Below the pieces are notes generated by a model. The model saw nothing but the letters and a program-made list of their open reading frames with translations, did not search any database and had not been told where the DNA came from. 8,908 nt of DNA, taken from NCBI GenBank assembly GCA_022560715.1, contig JADFSQ010000050.1, positions 1 to 8,908 of the forward strand, written 5' to 3'. The translations under genes and the position numbers were made by a program. Positions within the stretch are counted from its first letter, which is position 1, and the number at the start of each line of letters is the position of its first letter. This DNA is from Bacteroidota bacterium. GTDB lineage: Bacteria > Bacteroidota > Bacteroidia > Flavobacteriales > Flavobacteriaceae. Positions 1-6,798 of this stretch are shown here, one piece after another.

Positions 1-3000
1 TAATCGTAGTATTTGTTTTGGTATTACTACTAGGTAGCCTGCGGGGTGGTTTACTTACAGCATCTATAATTCCATTATCCTTGTTATTCGCTTTTATTTT
101 AATGAAAGCCACAGGAGTATGGGCAAATTTAATGTCGTTAGGAGCAATTGACTTCGGAATTATAGTAGATGGAGCCGTAATAATTGTAGAAGGAACCGTA
201 CATCATATTGAAAAAAGAATCAAGAAAAATAAATCTGATTTTACTTCGGAAGAAATGGATGAATTAAGCTACAAATCCAGTAGTATGATGATGAACTCTG
301 CATTTTTCGGACAGCTAATAATCTTAATCGTATTTACCCCAATATTATTCTTAACAGGAGTTGAAGGAAAAATGTTCCGCCCTATGGCGTTTACTTTTGG
401 TTTTGCAGTACTCGGTGCATTATTGTTATGCCTGACTTATGTTCCGGTAATGGCTTCATTATTTATGAAACCTACAGATCAAGAAAAACGAACTTGGTTT
501 ACCAATATTGAAGACAGGTTAACAAGATTCAGTGATAAAATGATGAACGGAATTTTCAAAGTTTATAAACCATTAATTAAAAGAGCATTGAAATTCAGAA
601 AAACAATAATAACAATGGCAGTTGTATTGTTTGTATTTTCAGGATATATATTTTCAACAATGGGAGGAGAATTTATCCCAAAGTTAGACGAAGGAGATAT
701 AGTTATGCAGATTATCATGAAACCGGGAAGTTCTTTGTCTGAATCTATTAAGGTATCTAAAGATGTAGAAAATATTATTATTTCCAATTTTCCAGAAGTT
801 AAAACAATGGTAGCGAGAATTGGTGTTTCTGAAATTCCTACAGACCCAATGCCAATGGATATTGCCGATTCTTTTATCATTCTTGAAAAAGATAGGAATA
901 AATGGACTTCTGCTTCAACAAAGGCAGAATTGATAGAAAAAATAAAAGAAAAACTCAAAGTCATTGTTGGAGTTAACTTTATTTTCACACAGCCTATTGA
1001 AATGAGATTTAATGAGTTGCTTACAGGTGTTCGTGAGGACGTGGCTATAAAAATTTATGGAGAAGATTTAGACATTCTTGCGGCAAAAGCAGAAGAAATG
1101 GCAAGAATTATAAAAACTGTTGATGGTGCAAGCGATGTGAGAGCTGAAGCTACCGATGGTTTGCCGCAAATAACGGTAATCTATCAACGTTCAAAATTGG
1201 CAAAGTACGGTTTAACTATAGATAAGTTGAATAGTTATATTAGTACCGCTTTTGCAGGAGCAAATGCTGGAATAATTTTTGAAGGCGAAAAACGCTTCGA
1301 CCTTGTAGTACGTTTTTCTAGCGCATACAGACAAAGTATAAACGATTTGCGAAATCTATTTGTTGATTTACCAAATTCAGATACTCAAATTCCACTTAAA
1401 GAGTTAGCAGATATTAGCTACAAACCAGGACCCATGCAAATATCTCGTGATAATACTTACCGCAGAGTTTCGGTAGGTGTAAATGTGAGAGGACGTGATG
1501 TGGAGTCTATGGTTGAAGAAATACAACAAAAATTAGATGAACAATTAAACCTTCCGGATGGTTATTTTATTGAATACGGAGGCTCTTTTGAAAATCTAAA
1601 ACGTGCAAAAGAACGATTGTTGATAGTAGTACCTATAGCCTTATTCTTAATTTTTATATTCCTTTATTTTGCTTTAAATTCTGTAAGCCAAGCCGCTATG
1701 ATTTATATGGCAGTTCCACTTGCAGCTATTGGAGGAATTTTTAGTTTGTCGTTACGGGATATGCCCTTTAGTATTTCGGCAGGAGTTGGTTTTGTAGTAT
1801 TATTTGGTGTAGCTGTTTTAAATGGATTGGTCTTGGTTAGCAGGTTTAACAGCTTAAAAATAGAAGGACTTACAGATATAAAAGAACGAATATTATTAGC
1901 TACTAAGGAGCGATTACGTCCAATTTTACTAACAGCAGTTGCTGCTATTATGGGCTTTGTACCTATGGCAATTTCCGCATCTGCAGGTGCAGAAGTGCAG
2001 AGACCTCTGGCAACTGTTGTAATTGGAGGCCTGATATCATCTACTTTATTAACCTTATTAGTAGTTCCTGTTTTATACTATATCGTAGAAAACAGATTAA
2101 AAAAAAGAAAAGATAAAAAAATGAATAAAATAAATACATCAATAGCAACACTCTTACTTATTGGGTTTTTAACTTTCTTTAGTACAAATTCAATTCAGGC
2201 ACAACAAATCTCACAAGGAATTACTATTGAAGAAGCCGTTACTATTGCCTTCGAAAATAATCCAAGTGTTAAAGCTGCTCATCTGGAAATTGAGAAACAA
2301 GAAAGTCTTAAAAAATCTGCATTCGATCTAGAAAAAATGAGCGTTTCATATAAAAAAGGACAAATAAACGCTCAACAGCAAGATTATGAATGGAACATAT
2401 CTCAAGATTTTAAGTTTCCAACTATTTATGGAACACAATCTAAATTACAAAAACAAAGAATTGTTTTGAGTGAAGCATCTTTAACTTTTCAGAAAAACAA
2501 TTTAGAACGTAAAGTAAGAGGTACATATTTGAAGTTAGGGTTTGCAAAAAGCAAACTTAATTTAATCACAGAGTTAGAAAAAGAGTTTCAAAACTTTGCC
2601 ATTATTGCAAAAAAAAGATTTGAGCTTGGAGAATCCAACTTAATCCAAAAAATAGTGGCAGAAGGTAAACGAGAAGAAATTAGACTCTTAAAATTAGAAG
2701 CCGGATTAGATGTTGAAAATTTAAGACAGCAATTACAATTCTTGCTAAACGTTGAAGATGTAGTTTCTATTATTAACAATGATTTACAAAAAATAGAATT
2801 TTCAACAAAAAATACTGAAGGCGAAAATGCACTCTTAAATCTGCACGAACAGATTGTAACCGTTTCAGAAAAACAACACAAGCTTGAAAAAGCACAATTT
2901 TTACCCGATTTATCAGCAGGTTATTTTAAACAACAAATTGAAGGCGTAAAGAATTTTTCAGGCTTTAAAATTGGTGTAAAAGTACCTATATTTTTCTGGT

Positions 3001-3341
3001 CTCAAAAAGGAAAAACACAGGCAGCCAAGAAAAATACCGAAATCGCTCAACTGAATTACGAACAAACTAAATTAGAAATAAATTCAGTATTACAAAGTAA
3101 TCTTCAGGAATACCAAAAACACAAGGCTTCATTATTGTATTATGAAACCAACGGATTACAATTGGCCGATAAGTTATTTTCTTCTGCAAATACAGCCTAT
3201 AAAGAAGGAGAAATTGGTTATGTAGAGTATATAGCCAATTTAGAACAAGCTGTTCAAATTAAAAGAGATTATCTGGACAGGTTAAACCTATACAATCAAA
3301 CCATAAACGAAATAAACTATTTAACTGGAAAATATAATTAA
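1..3341 (+). CDS. CzcA/CusA-family heavy-metal RND efflux pump fused to a CzcC/TolC-like outer-membrane factor (5' partial)
   Basis: Inner-membrane proton-driven metal exporter joined in one reading frame to its outer-membrane channel. The frame is open from position 3 with no start, so roughly the first 340 residues lie outside the window; the TTG at 18 is only a leucine codon. The first segment matches TM4 of HME-type RND pumps: DFGIIVDGAV at about 150-179, with the aspartates (150-152, 168-170) expected to carry protons. The pattern DFG-x3-DGA-x3-VE suggests a divalent-metal (CzcA-like) rather than Cu/Ag pump, but that is inference. A periplasmic porter domain follows (about 660-1600, with FIPKLDEGDI near 670), then five membrane helices (1615-2090). 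From 2121 a signal-peptide-like stretch leads into a TolC-like domain (TIEEAVTIAFENNPSVKAA, about 2223-2280) with long coiled helices to the stop. The adaptor gene follows after 118 bases, probably in the same operon. Fusions of this kind are common in Bacteroidota. Confidence 0.93.
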   Translation, partial: IVVFVLVLLLGSLRGGLLTASIIPLSLLFAFILMKATGVWANLMSLGAIDFGIIVDGAVIIVEGTVHHIEKRIKKNKSDFTSEEMDELSYKSSSMMMNSAFFGQLIILIVFTPILFLTGVEGKMFRPMAFTFGFAVLGALLLCLTYVPVMASLFMKPTDQEKRTWFTNIEDRLTRFSDKMMNGIFKVYKPLIKRALKFRKTIITMAVVLFVFSGYIFSTMGGEFIPKLDEGDIVMQIIMKPGSSLSESIKVSKDVENIIISNFPEVKTMVARIGVSEIPTDPMPMDIADSFIILEKDRNKWTSASTKAELIEKIKEKLKVIVGVNFIFTQPIEMRFNELLTGVREDVAIKIYGEDLDILAAKAEEMARIIKTVDGASDVRAEATDGLPQITVIYQRSKLAKYGLTIDKLNSYISTAFAGANAGIIFEGEKRFDLVVRFSSAYRQSINDLRNLFVDLPNSDTQIPLKELADISYKPGPMQISRDNTYRRVSVGVNVRGRDVESMVEEIQQKLDEQLNLPDGYFIEYGGSFENLKRAKERLLIVVPIALFLIFIFLYFALNSVSQAAMIYMAVPLAAIGGIFSLSLRDMPFSISAGVGFVVLFGVAVLNGLVLVSRFNSLKIEGLTDIKERILLATKERLRPILLTAVAAIMGFVPMAISASAGAEVQRPLATVVIGGLISSTLLTLLVVPVLYYIVENRLKKRKDKKMNKINTSIATLLLIGFLTFFSTNSIQAQQISQGITIEEAVTIAFENNPSVKAAHLEIEKQESLKKSAFDLEKMSVSYKKGQINAQQQDYEWNISQDFKFPTIYGTQSKLQKQRIVLSEASLTFQKNNLERKVRGTYLKLGFAKSKLNLITELEKEFQNFAIIAKKRFELGESNLIQKIVAEGKREEIRLLKLEAGLDVENLRQQLQFLLNVEDVVSIINNDLQKIEFSTKNTEGENALLNLHEQIVTVSEKQHKLEKAQFLPDLSAGYFKQQIEGVKNFSGFKIGVKVPIFFWSQKGKTQAAKKNTEIAQLNYEQTKLEINSVLQSNLQEYQKHKASLLYYETNGLQLADKLFSSANTAYKEGEIGYVEYIANLEQAVQIKRDYLDRLNLYNQTINEINYLTGKYN
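2121..2204 (+). other. Internal signal-peptide-like segment at the RND/outer-membrane-factor junction, with a possible internal start
   Basis: The codons from ATG 2121 encode a typical Sec signal: MNKINTS, a hydrophobic core (LLLIGFLTFF), then SIQA|QQ with a likely signal peptidase I site near 2201/2202. It follows the last pump helix and a basic linker (RLKKRKDKK). The bases just before the ATG are almost all A, which is what start sites look like in this phylum. The two parts could therefore be separated by signal peptidase cleavage, or the outer-membrane factor could also be started independently here. The frame itself is continuous, so the fusion is real at the DNA level; the processing is inference. 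Confidence 0.55.
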
Positions 3342-3459
3342 GAGTACAATGATACAATAGATGAATAATGAGGAATGAATAATTAAATATTCTCTCCTTA
3401 ACACCTATAAACATAAGTAGATTAAAACATTAAAACATCGACACATAAAATTATAAAAA

Positions 3460-4665
3460 ATGAAAAATATATTAAAAATAAGTACAATGATATTACTGTT
3501 ACTTTTAGTAGTTAGTTGTGGAAAAAATACCTCAAAACAAAATTTAGAGAATATTAATAGTGAGGATCATAAAGAAGAAGGTGAACATGAAGGGGAAGAA
3601 TCAAATAAAATATCTCTTCAACTAACTCAGATGAAAGTAATGGATGTGGAATTGGGTGAAATTCAACAAATAAACTTGGGAACCTCATTAAAAGTAAATG
3701 GCCAATTAGAATTACCACCACAAAAAAAGGCAAGTGTAAGTGCTATAATTGGCGGTAGAGTGCAAAGCGTAACTGTAATAGAAGGCGATTTCGTAAAAAA
3801 AGGACAGATTTTGGCACGTTTAAATAATCCGGAGTTTATTACCATGCAGCGCGACTATTTGTCGGCAAAAAGTAACCTATCTTTTTTTGAAAAAGATTAT
3901 TTACGCAAAAAAGAACTTTTAAAAGATGGTATTACATCTGCACGAGCATTTCAAGAATCTGAAGCGATTTATTTTGAAGGAAAGGCAGAATTAAGTGCTA
4001 CTAGAGCAACATTACAACTTATGGGAATTAATTTTTCAACTCTTGAAAATGGCAAAATTACTTCAGCAATTCCGGTAATAGCACCAATTAAAGGCTATAT
4101 ACAAAAAATTGAAATTAATATTGGTAAATCTATTGTACCTGAACAAGAAATGTTTGAAATTGTTGACAATGAACACCTACACATTGGTTTAAAAGTATTT
4201 GAAAAAGATATAGATAAGACAAAAGTAGGTCAAAAAATAACATTTGCCTTAACTACAAAACCAGATAAAATTTATGAGGCCGAAATTTTTGCTTTAGGAA
4301 GAGCATTCGATATGAATACGCGTGCAGTTAAAGTTCATGCTAAAATTACAGGAACTCATGAAAGCTTACTAACAGGAATGTTTGTGGAAGCTAGAATAAT
4401 TATTGACAGTAAAAACGTTGATGCATTGCCCGATGGGGCTTTTGTACATGAAAATGGCTTGGATTATATTTTTATTCTGAAGAAAAAGAATGAAAATGAT
4501 GTGGAATTTGAAAAAATTCAGATAAATAAAGGAATATCAGATTTAGGATACTCTGAAGTGGTTTTTATTAAGCCAATCTCTGAAAATACAGTAGTTGTCA
4601 TAAAAGGAGCATACTATGTTAATGCCGAATTAAATAAAGGTGAGTTTGAAGAACATGGTCATTAA
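3460..4665 (+). CDS. Efflux RND transporter periplasmic adaptor subunit (CzcB/CusB-like lipoprotein)
   Basis: Membrane-fusion protein bridging the inner-membrane pump and the outer-membrane factor of the upstream gene. It is 401 residues, normal for the family. The N-terminus is a lipoprotein signal with lipobox VVSC and Cys20 as the lipidated residue. Residues 34-50 are rich in His and Glu (SEDHKEEGEHEGEE), a plausible metal-binding tether. A barrel-sandwich (lipoyl-like) half lies at about 92-125 (GGRVQSVTVIEGDFVKKGQ), then an alpha-helical hairpin (about 127-190), the second lipoyl half (about 205-236, IAPIKGYIQKIEINIGKSI), a beta-barrel (about 238-315) and a membrane-proximal C-terminal domain ending in EEHGH. 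The start at 3460 is chosen because it gives the complete signal peptide and follows an A-rich leader. It is 118 bases after the pump gene and 45 before the Fur-family gene, consistent with one operon. Metal specificity cannot be read from the sequence. Confidence 0.92.
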   Translation: MKNILKISTMILLLLLVVSCGKNTSKQNLENINSEDHKEEGEHEGEESNKISLQLTQMKVMDVELGEIQQINLGTSLKVNGQLELPPQKKASVSAIIGGRVQSVTVIEGDFVKKGQILARLNNPEFITMQRDYLSAKSNLSFFEKDYLRKKELLKDGITSARAFQESEAIYFEGKAELSATRATLQLMGINFSTLENGKITSAIPVIAPIKGYIQKIEINIGKSIVPEQEMFEIVDNEHLHIGLKVFEKDIDKTKVGQKITFALTTKPDKIYEAEIFALGRAFDMNTRAVKVHAKITGTHESLLTGMFVEARIIIDSKNVDALPDGAFVHENGLDYIFILKKKNENDVEFEKIQINKGISDLGYSEVVFIKPISENTVVVIKGAYYVNAELNKGEFEEHGH

Positions 4666-4710
4666 GCATAGTTTTTTAAAAACAGAAAATGAAAAATTAA
4701 ATATTTATTT

Positions 4711-5127
4711 ATGAGATATTTAGAGGAAATATTAGAACAAAACAATGTAAAACCAACAGCTATGCGCTTGTTGGTTTTACACTTTTTATTAAATAAAAAA
4801 GCTGCAGCGAGCTTAACCAACATTGAAGATTACTTTGACAACTCAGATAGGACAACCCTATATAGAACTGTAAAAACATTCGAGAAAAAAGGGATAGTTC
4901 ACAAAATTGATGATGGTACAGGAGTTACTAAATATGCTTTATGCGAAGAAAACTGTAGTTGTGAAATAGAAACTGATTTGCATCTGCACTTTCATTGTGC
5001 GAAATGCAATGAAACAGTATGTTTGACAGATTATAAAATTCCACAAATCAATTTACCTAAAGGTTATGTTGCAAAGAATGTTAATTTGGTTGTAAAAGGT
5101 ACTTGTGATAAATGTAGTGAGCATTAA
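4711..5127 (+). CDS. Fur-family metal-responsive transcriptional regulator
   Basis: Cytoplasmic DNA-binding repressor of the ferric-uptake-regulator family, 138 residues, the usual length. The N-terminal winged helix includes the family signature DRTTLYRTVKTFEKKGIVHKI (residues 46-66, with the recognition helix inside). The dimerisation/metal domain carries HLHFHCAKC (91-99, giving His91, His93, His95, Cys96, Cys99) and a second CxxC (Cys132, Cys135); the two CxxC pairs are the usual structural zinc site. Further cysteines at 78, 82, 84 and 104 are extra. It lies 45 bases behind the adaptor gene on the same strand, so it is probably cotranscribed and likely responds to the metal the pump exports, but whether that metal is zinc, iron or another cannot be told. 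Subfamily assignment (Fur, Zur, PerR) is not possible from motifs alone. A 35-bp palindrome begins 11 bases after its stop codon. Confidence 0.9.
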   Translation: MRYLEEILEQNNVKPTAMRLLVLHFLLNKKAAASLTNIEDYFDNSDRTTLYRTVKTFEKKGIVHKIDDGTGVTKYALCEENCSCEIETDLHLHFHCAKCNETVCLTDYKIPQINLPKGYVAKNVNLVVKGTCDKCSEH

Positions 5128-5138
5128 AATATTTAAGA

Positions 5139-5173
5139 TGGATTTGTCTATCAAAATAACATAGATAAATCCA
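5139..5173. repeat. 35-bp palindromic repeat, copy 1
   Basis: Left arm TGGATTTGTCTAT (5139-5151), 9-base spacer (5152-5160), right arm ATAGATAAATCCA (5161-5173). Twelve of 13 arm positions pair, and the remaining one is G opposite T, which would still pair as a wobble in RNA. It starts 11 bases after the Fur-family stop and is followed by a T-rich tail at 5181-5187, so as RNA it could also act as a terminator for the metal operon. The 20 bases from 5161 to 5180 recur exactly in copy 2, 53 bases on, so copies 1 and 2 are a tandem duplication with a 53-base period. Confidence 0.85.
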
Positions 5174-5191
5174 AGTATAATATTTTTAATG

Positions 5192-5226
5192 TGGATTTAT
5201 ATATCAATAATACATAGATAAATCCA
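5192..5226. repeat. 35-bp palindromic repeat, copy 2
   Basis: Left arm TGGATTTATATAT (5192-5204), 9-base spacer (5205-5213), right arm ATAGATAAATCCA (5214-5226), identical to the right arm of copy 1. One arm mismatch (A opposite G). The position that is G·T in copy 1 is a proper A-T pair here, which fits selection on pairing or dyad symmetry. It ends 38 bases before the start of the ATPase gene, and a promoter-like box begins 11 bases beyond it. Confidence 0.85.
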
Positions 5227-5237
5227 AGTATAAATTG

Positions 5238-5245
5238 TATTTTTG
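5238..5245 (+). promoter_or_regulatory. Possible Bacteroidota -7 promoter box for the ATPase gene
   Basis: TATTTTTG matches the Bacteroidota -7 consensus TAnnTTTG exactly and lies 19 bases before the ATG at 5265. No clear -33 TTTG box is present at the right distance; that place is taken by the right arm of palindrome copy 2. The promoter is therefore either weak or dependent on a protein bound to the palindrome. In such AT-rich DNA a single match could arise by chance. Confidence 0.35.
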
Positions 5246-5264
5246 ACATTAAATATAATTTAAA

Positions 5265-6686
5265 ATGATAGGCAGAGAGTTAGAAACAAGTATATTAGAA
5301 GCTATTTTGAAAAAAAACAAATCTTCATTTCTTGCAATTACAGGCAGGAGAAGAATAGGAAAAACATATTTGATAGATGCTTTCTTTAAAAAAAATATAT
5401 GTTTTAGAATAACAGGAATACAAAATGCAAATCAACAGGAGCAGTTAAACAATTTTGCAATAAAGTTATCTGAATTTACAAATACACCAACAATTGCCAT
5501 ACCCAAAAGTTGGCAAGAAGCATTTTTGCAATTAAAAACACACCTTTTAGCACTCGATAAAAGAACCAAAAGAGTAATTTTTATAGACGAATTGCCCTGG
5601 GTTGTTACCGAGCGCTCTCGATTTTTACAATTATTAGCGCATTTATGGAACGATTATCTTTCAAAAGAAAAGCATTTTATTTTAATTGTTTGCGGTTCGG
5701 CAAGTTCTTGGCTTACAAAAAAAATTGTAAACGACAAAGGAGGTCTTCACAATAGATTAACAAATATTATAAACCTAAAACCTTTTAGTTTATTAGAAAC
5801 GAAAGCGTTTTTAAAAAGTTTAAAAATTAATTTAAATAATCAAGAAATCACGAAATTGTATATGACTTTTGGCGGTGTGCCTTTTTACTTAGAGCAAATA
5901 AAAAAAGGAGAAATCGCATCAGTTGCCATAGAGCGTATTTGTTTTTCAAATAAAGGAATGCTAAAAAATGAATACAACAACCTTTACAAAGCATTGTTTA
6001 GTAATGCGCATCATCACGAATTGGTAGTAGGTGTACTTGCAAAAAAAACATCAGGTTTAACCAGAAAAGAGATTATCTCACAAAGCAAAATTAAAGCAGG
6101 CGGAACTTATAATAGAACAATAGACGACTTGCTATTATCGGGTTTCATTACCGAATTTATTCCCTTCGGAAGAAAAAAAAGAGGCGTATTATATCGTTTA
6201 AACGATGAGTTTTCTATCTTTTTTCACCGCTTTATGAAACCAAATAGAAAATACATCAAAGGTATGTGGAATCAGATTTCTTCCAGTCAAACCTATAAAA
6301 TATGGACAGGTTACGCCTTTGAAAACGTATGTTTTAGGCATATTGATAAGATTAAAGAAAAAATGGGAATTTCTTCGGTCTATACCGAAACTTCGAGTAT
6401 TAGAGTTACGGGAAATAAGCAAGAAAAAGGATTTCAAATAGATTTAATTATAGACAGAAAAGATGCTGTTATTAACCTATGCGAAATAAAATATTATGGT
6501 GCTTCTTTTAAAATAGATAAAAAATATGCACGAGAATTAATTGAACGAAAACAACGATTTATTGAATACACAAAAACTAAAAAACAAGTATTTAATACGT
6601 TTATTACAAACTATGGTCTTTTAGAAAACGAATATTCAATCGAAATATCTGATTCTGAGATTGTATTGGACGATTTTTTTAAATGA
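5265..6686 (+). CDS. Archaeal-type (STAND) ATPase with winged helix and C-terminal PD-(D/E)XK-like domain (ATPase_2/DUF234 type)
   Basis: Predicted cytoplasmic, 473 residues, full length for this architecture. The N-terminal P-loop domain has Walker A GRRRIGKTYL (27-36; Lys33, Thr34), Walker B RVIFIDELPW (103-112; Asp108, Glu109), a sensor-like strand LIVCGSASSWL (140-150) and the motif GGVPFYLE (203-210) typical of the family. Residues about 250-312 look like a winged helix. The C-terminal region has G349-x3-E353, QIDLI (Asp393) and EIKYY (Glu407, Lys409): an E...D-x13-E-x-K pattern matching PD-(D/E)XK nuclease folds, to which I recall DUF234 being assigned. The exact role of these proteins is unknown; nuclease activity is inference. 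It is bracketed by 35-bp palindromes and sits between a metal regulator and a metal ATPase remnant with no evident functional link to either, suggesting an inserted cassette. The start at 5265 places the P-loop at the normal distance from the N-terminus and follows an A/T-rich leader. Confidence 0.88.
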   Translation: MIGRELETSILEAILKKNKSSFLAITGRRRIGKTYLIDAFFKKNICFRITGIQNANQQEQLNNFAIKLSEFTNTPTIAIPKSWQEAFLQLKTHLLALDKRTKRVIFIDELPWVVTERSRFLQLLAHLWNDYLSKEKHFILIVCGSASSWLTKKIVNDKGGLHNRLTNIINLKPFSLLETKAFLKSLKINLNNQEITKLYMTFGGVPFYLEQIKKGEIASVAIERICFSNKGMLKNEYNNLYKALFSNAHHHELVVGVLAKKTSGLTRKEIISQSKIKAGGTYNRTIDDLLLSGFITEFIPFGRKKRGVLYRLNDEFSIFFHRFMKPNRKYIKGMWNQISSSQTYKIWTGYAFENVCFRHIDKIKEKMGISSVYTETSSIRVTGNKQEKGFQIDLIIDRKDAVINLCEIKYYGASFKIDKKYARELIERKQRFIEYTKTKKQVFNTFITNYGLLENEYSIEISDSEIVLDDFFK

Positions 6687-6720
6687 AAAGAGATAAACCT
6701 AAAGAAAACAAAATTTAACG

Positions 6721-6755
6721 TGGACTTATCTATAAGAACAACATAGACAAATCCA
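6721..6755. repeat. 35-bp palindromic repeat, copy 3
   Basis: Left arm TGGACTTATCTAT (6721-6733), 9-base spacer (6734-6742), right arm ATAGACAAATCCA (6743-6755). Same arm and spacer lengths and the same orientation as the upstream copies, with two arm mismatches. It begins 34 bases after the ATPase stop and ends 43 bases before the start of the truncated P-type ATPase, about the same placement as copy 2 relative to its downstream gene. It is the most diverged copy. Confidence 0.82.
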
Positions 6756-6766
6756 GATAACTATTT

Positions 6767-6773
6767 TATTTTG
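6767..6773 (+). promoter_or_regulatory. Possible -7-like promoter box ahead of the P-type ATPase remnant
   Basis: TATTTTG resembles the Bacteroidota TAnnTTTG box but is one base short. It begins 11 bases after palindrome copy 3, exactly the spacing seen between copy 2 and the box at 5238. That shared geometry is the only reason to list it; on its own it would not be convincing. Confidence 0.25.
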
Positions 6774-6798
6774 AACACTTTCAAAAGCAAAATATTAA

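Noticed and set aside
18..20. TTG as the start of the RND gene
   Set aside because: The frame is open upstream to position 3 with residues typical of the preceding membrane helix, and the N-terminal third of the pump is missing; it is a leucine codon in a gene cut by the window edge.
563..988. Minus-strand open frame inside the RND gene
   Set aside because: Antisense shadow of a strongly conserved coding region with no recognisable protein features; the same holds for the minus-strand frames at 2588-2881, 3663-3845, 6198-6437 and 7115-7315.
3361..3436. Direct repeats ATGAATAAT (3361, 3375) and ATTAAAAC (3421, 3429) between pump and adaptor
   Set aside because: Short, AT-rich and without dyad symmetry or partner elements; no function can be supported.
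5139..5226. Classical Fur box
   Set aside because: The 13-9-13 dyad does not resemble the 7-1-7 GATAAT-type Fur box; binding by the neighbouring regulator remains possible but is not indicated by sequence.
5139..6755. CRISPR array
   Set aside because: Only three palindromic copies, with gaps of 18 and about 1,494 bases, and no cas genes.
5126..6796. AAAATATT at 5126-5133 and 6789-6796 as a target-site duplication around the ATPase cassette
   Set aside because: An 8-mer of only A and T is expected by chance in this DNA, and the two copies lie at unequal distances from the palindromes (5 and 33 bases).
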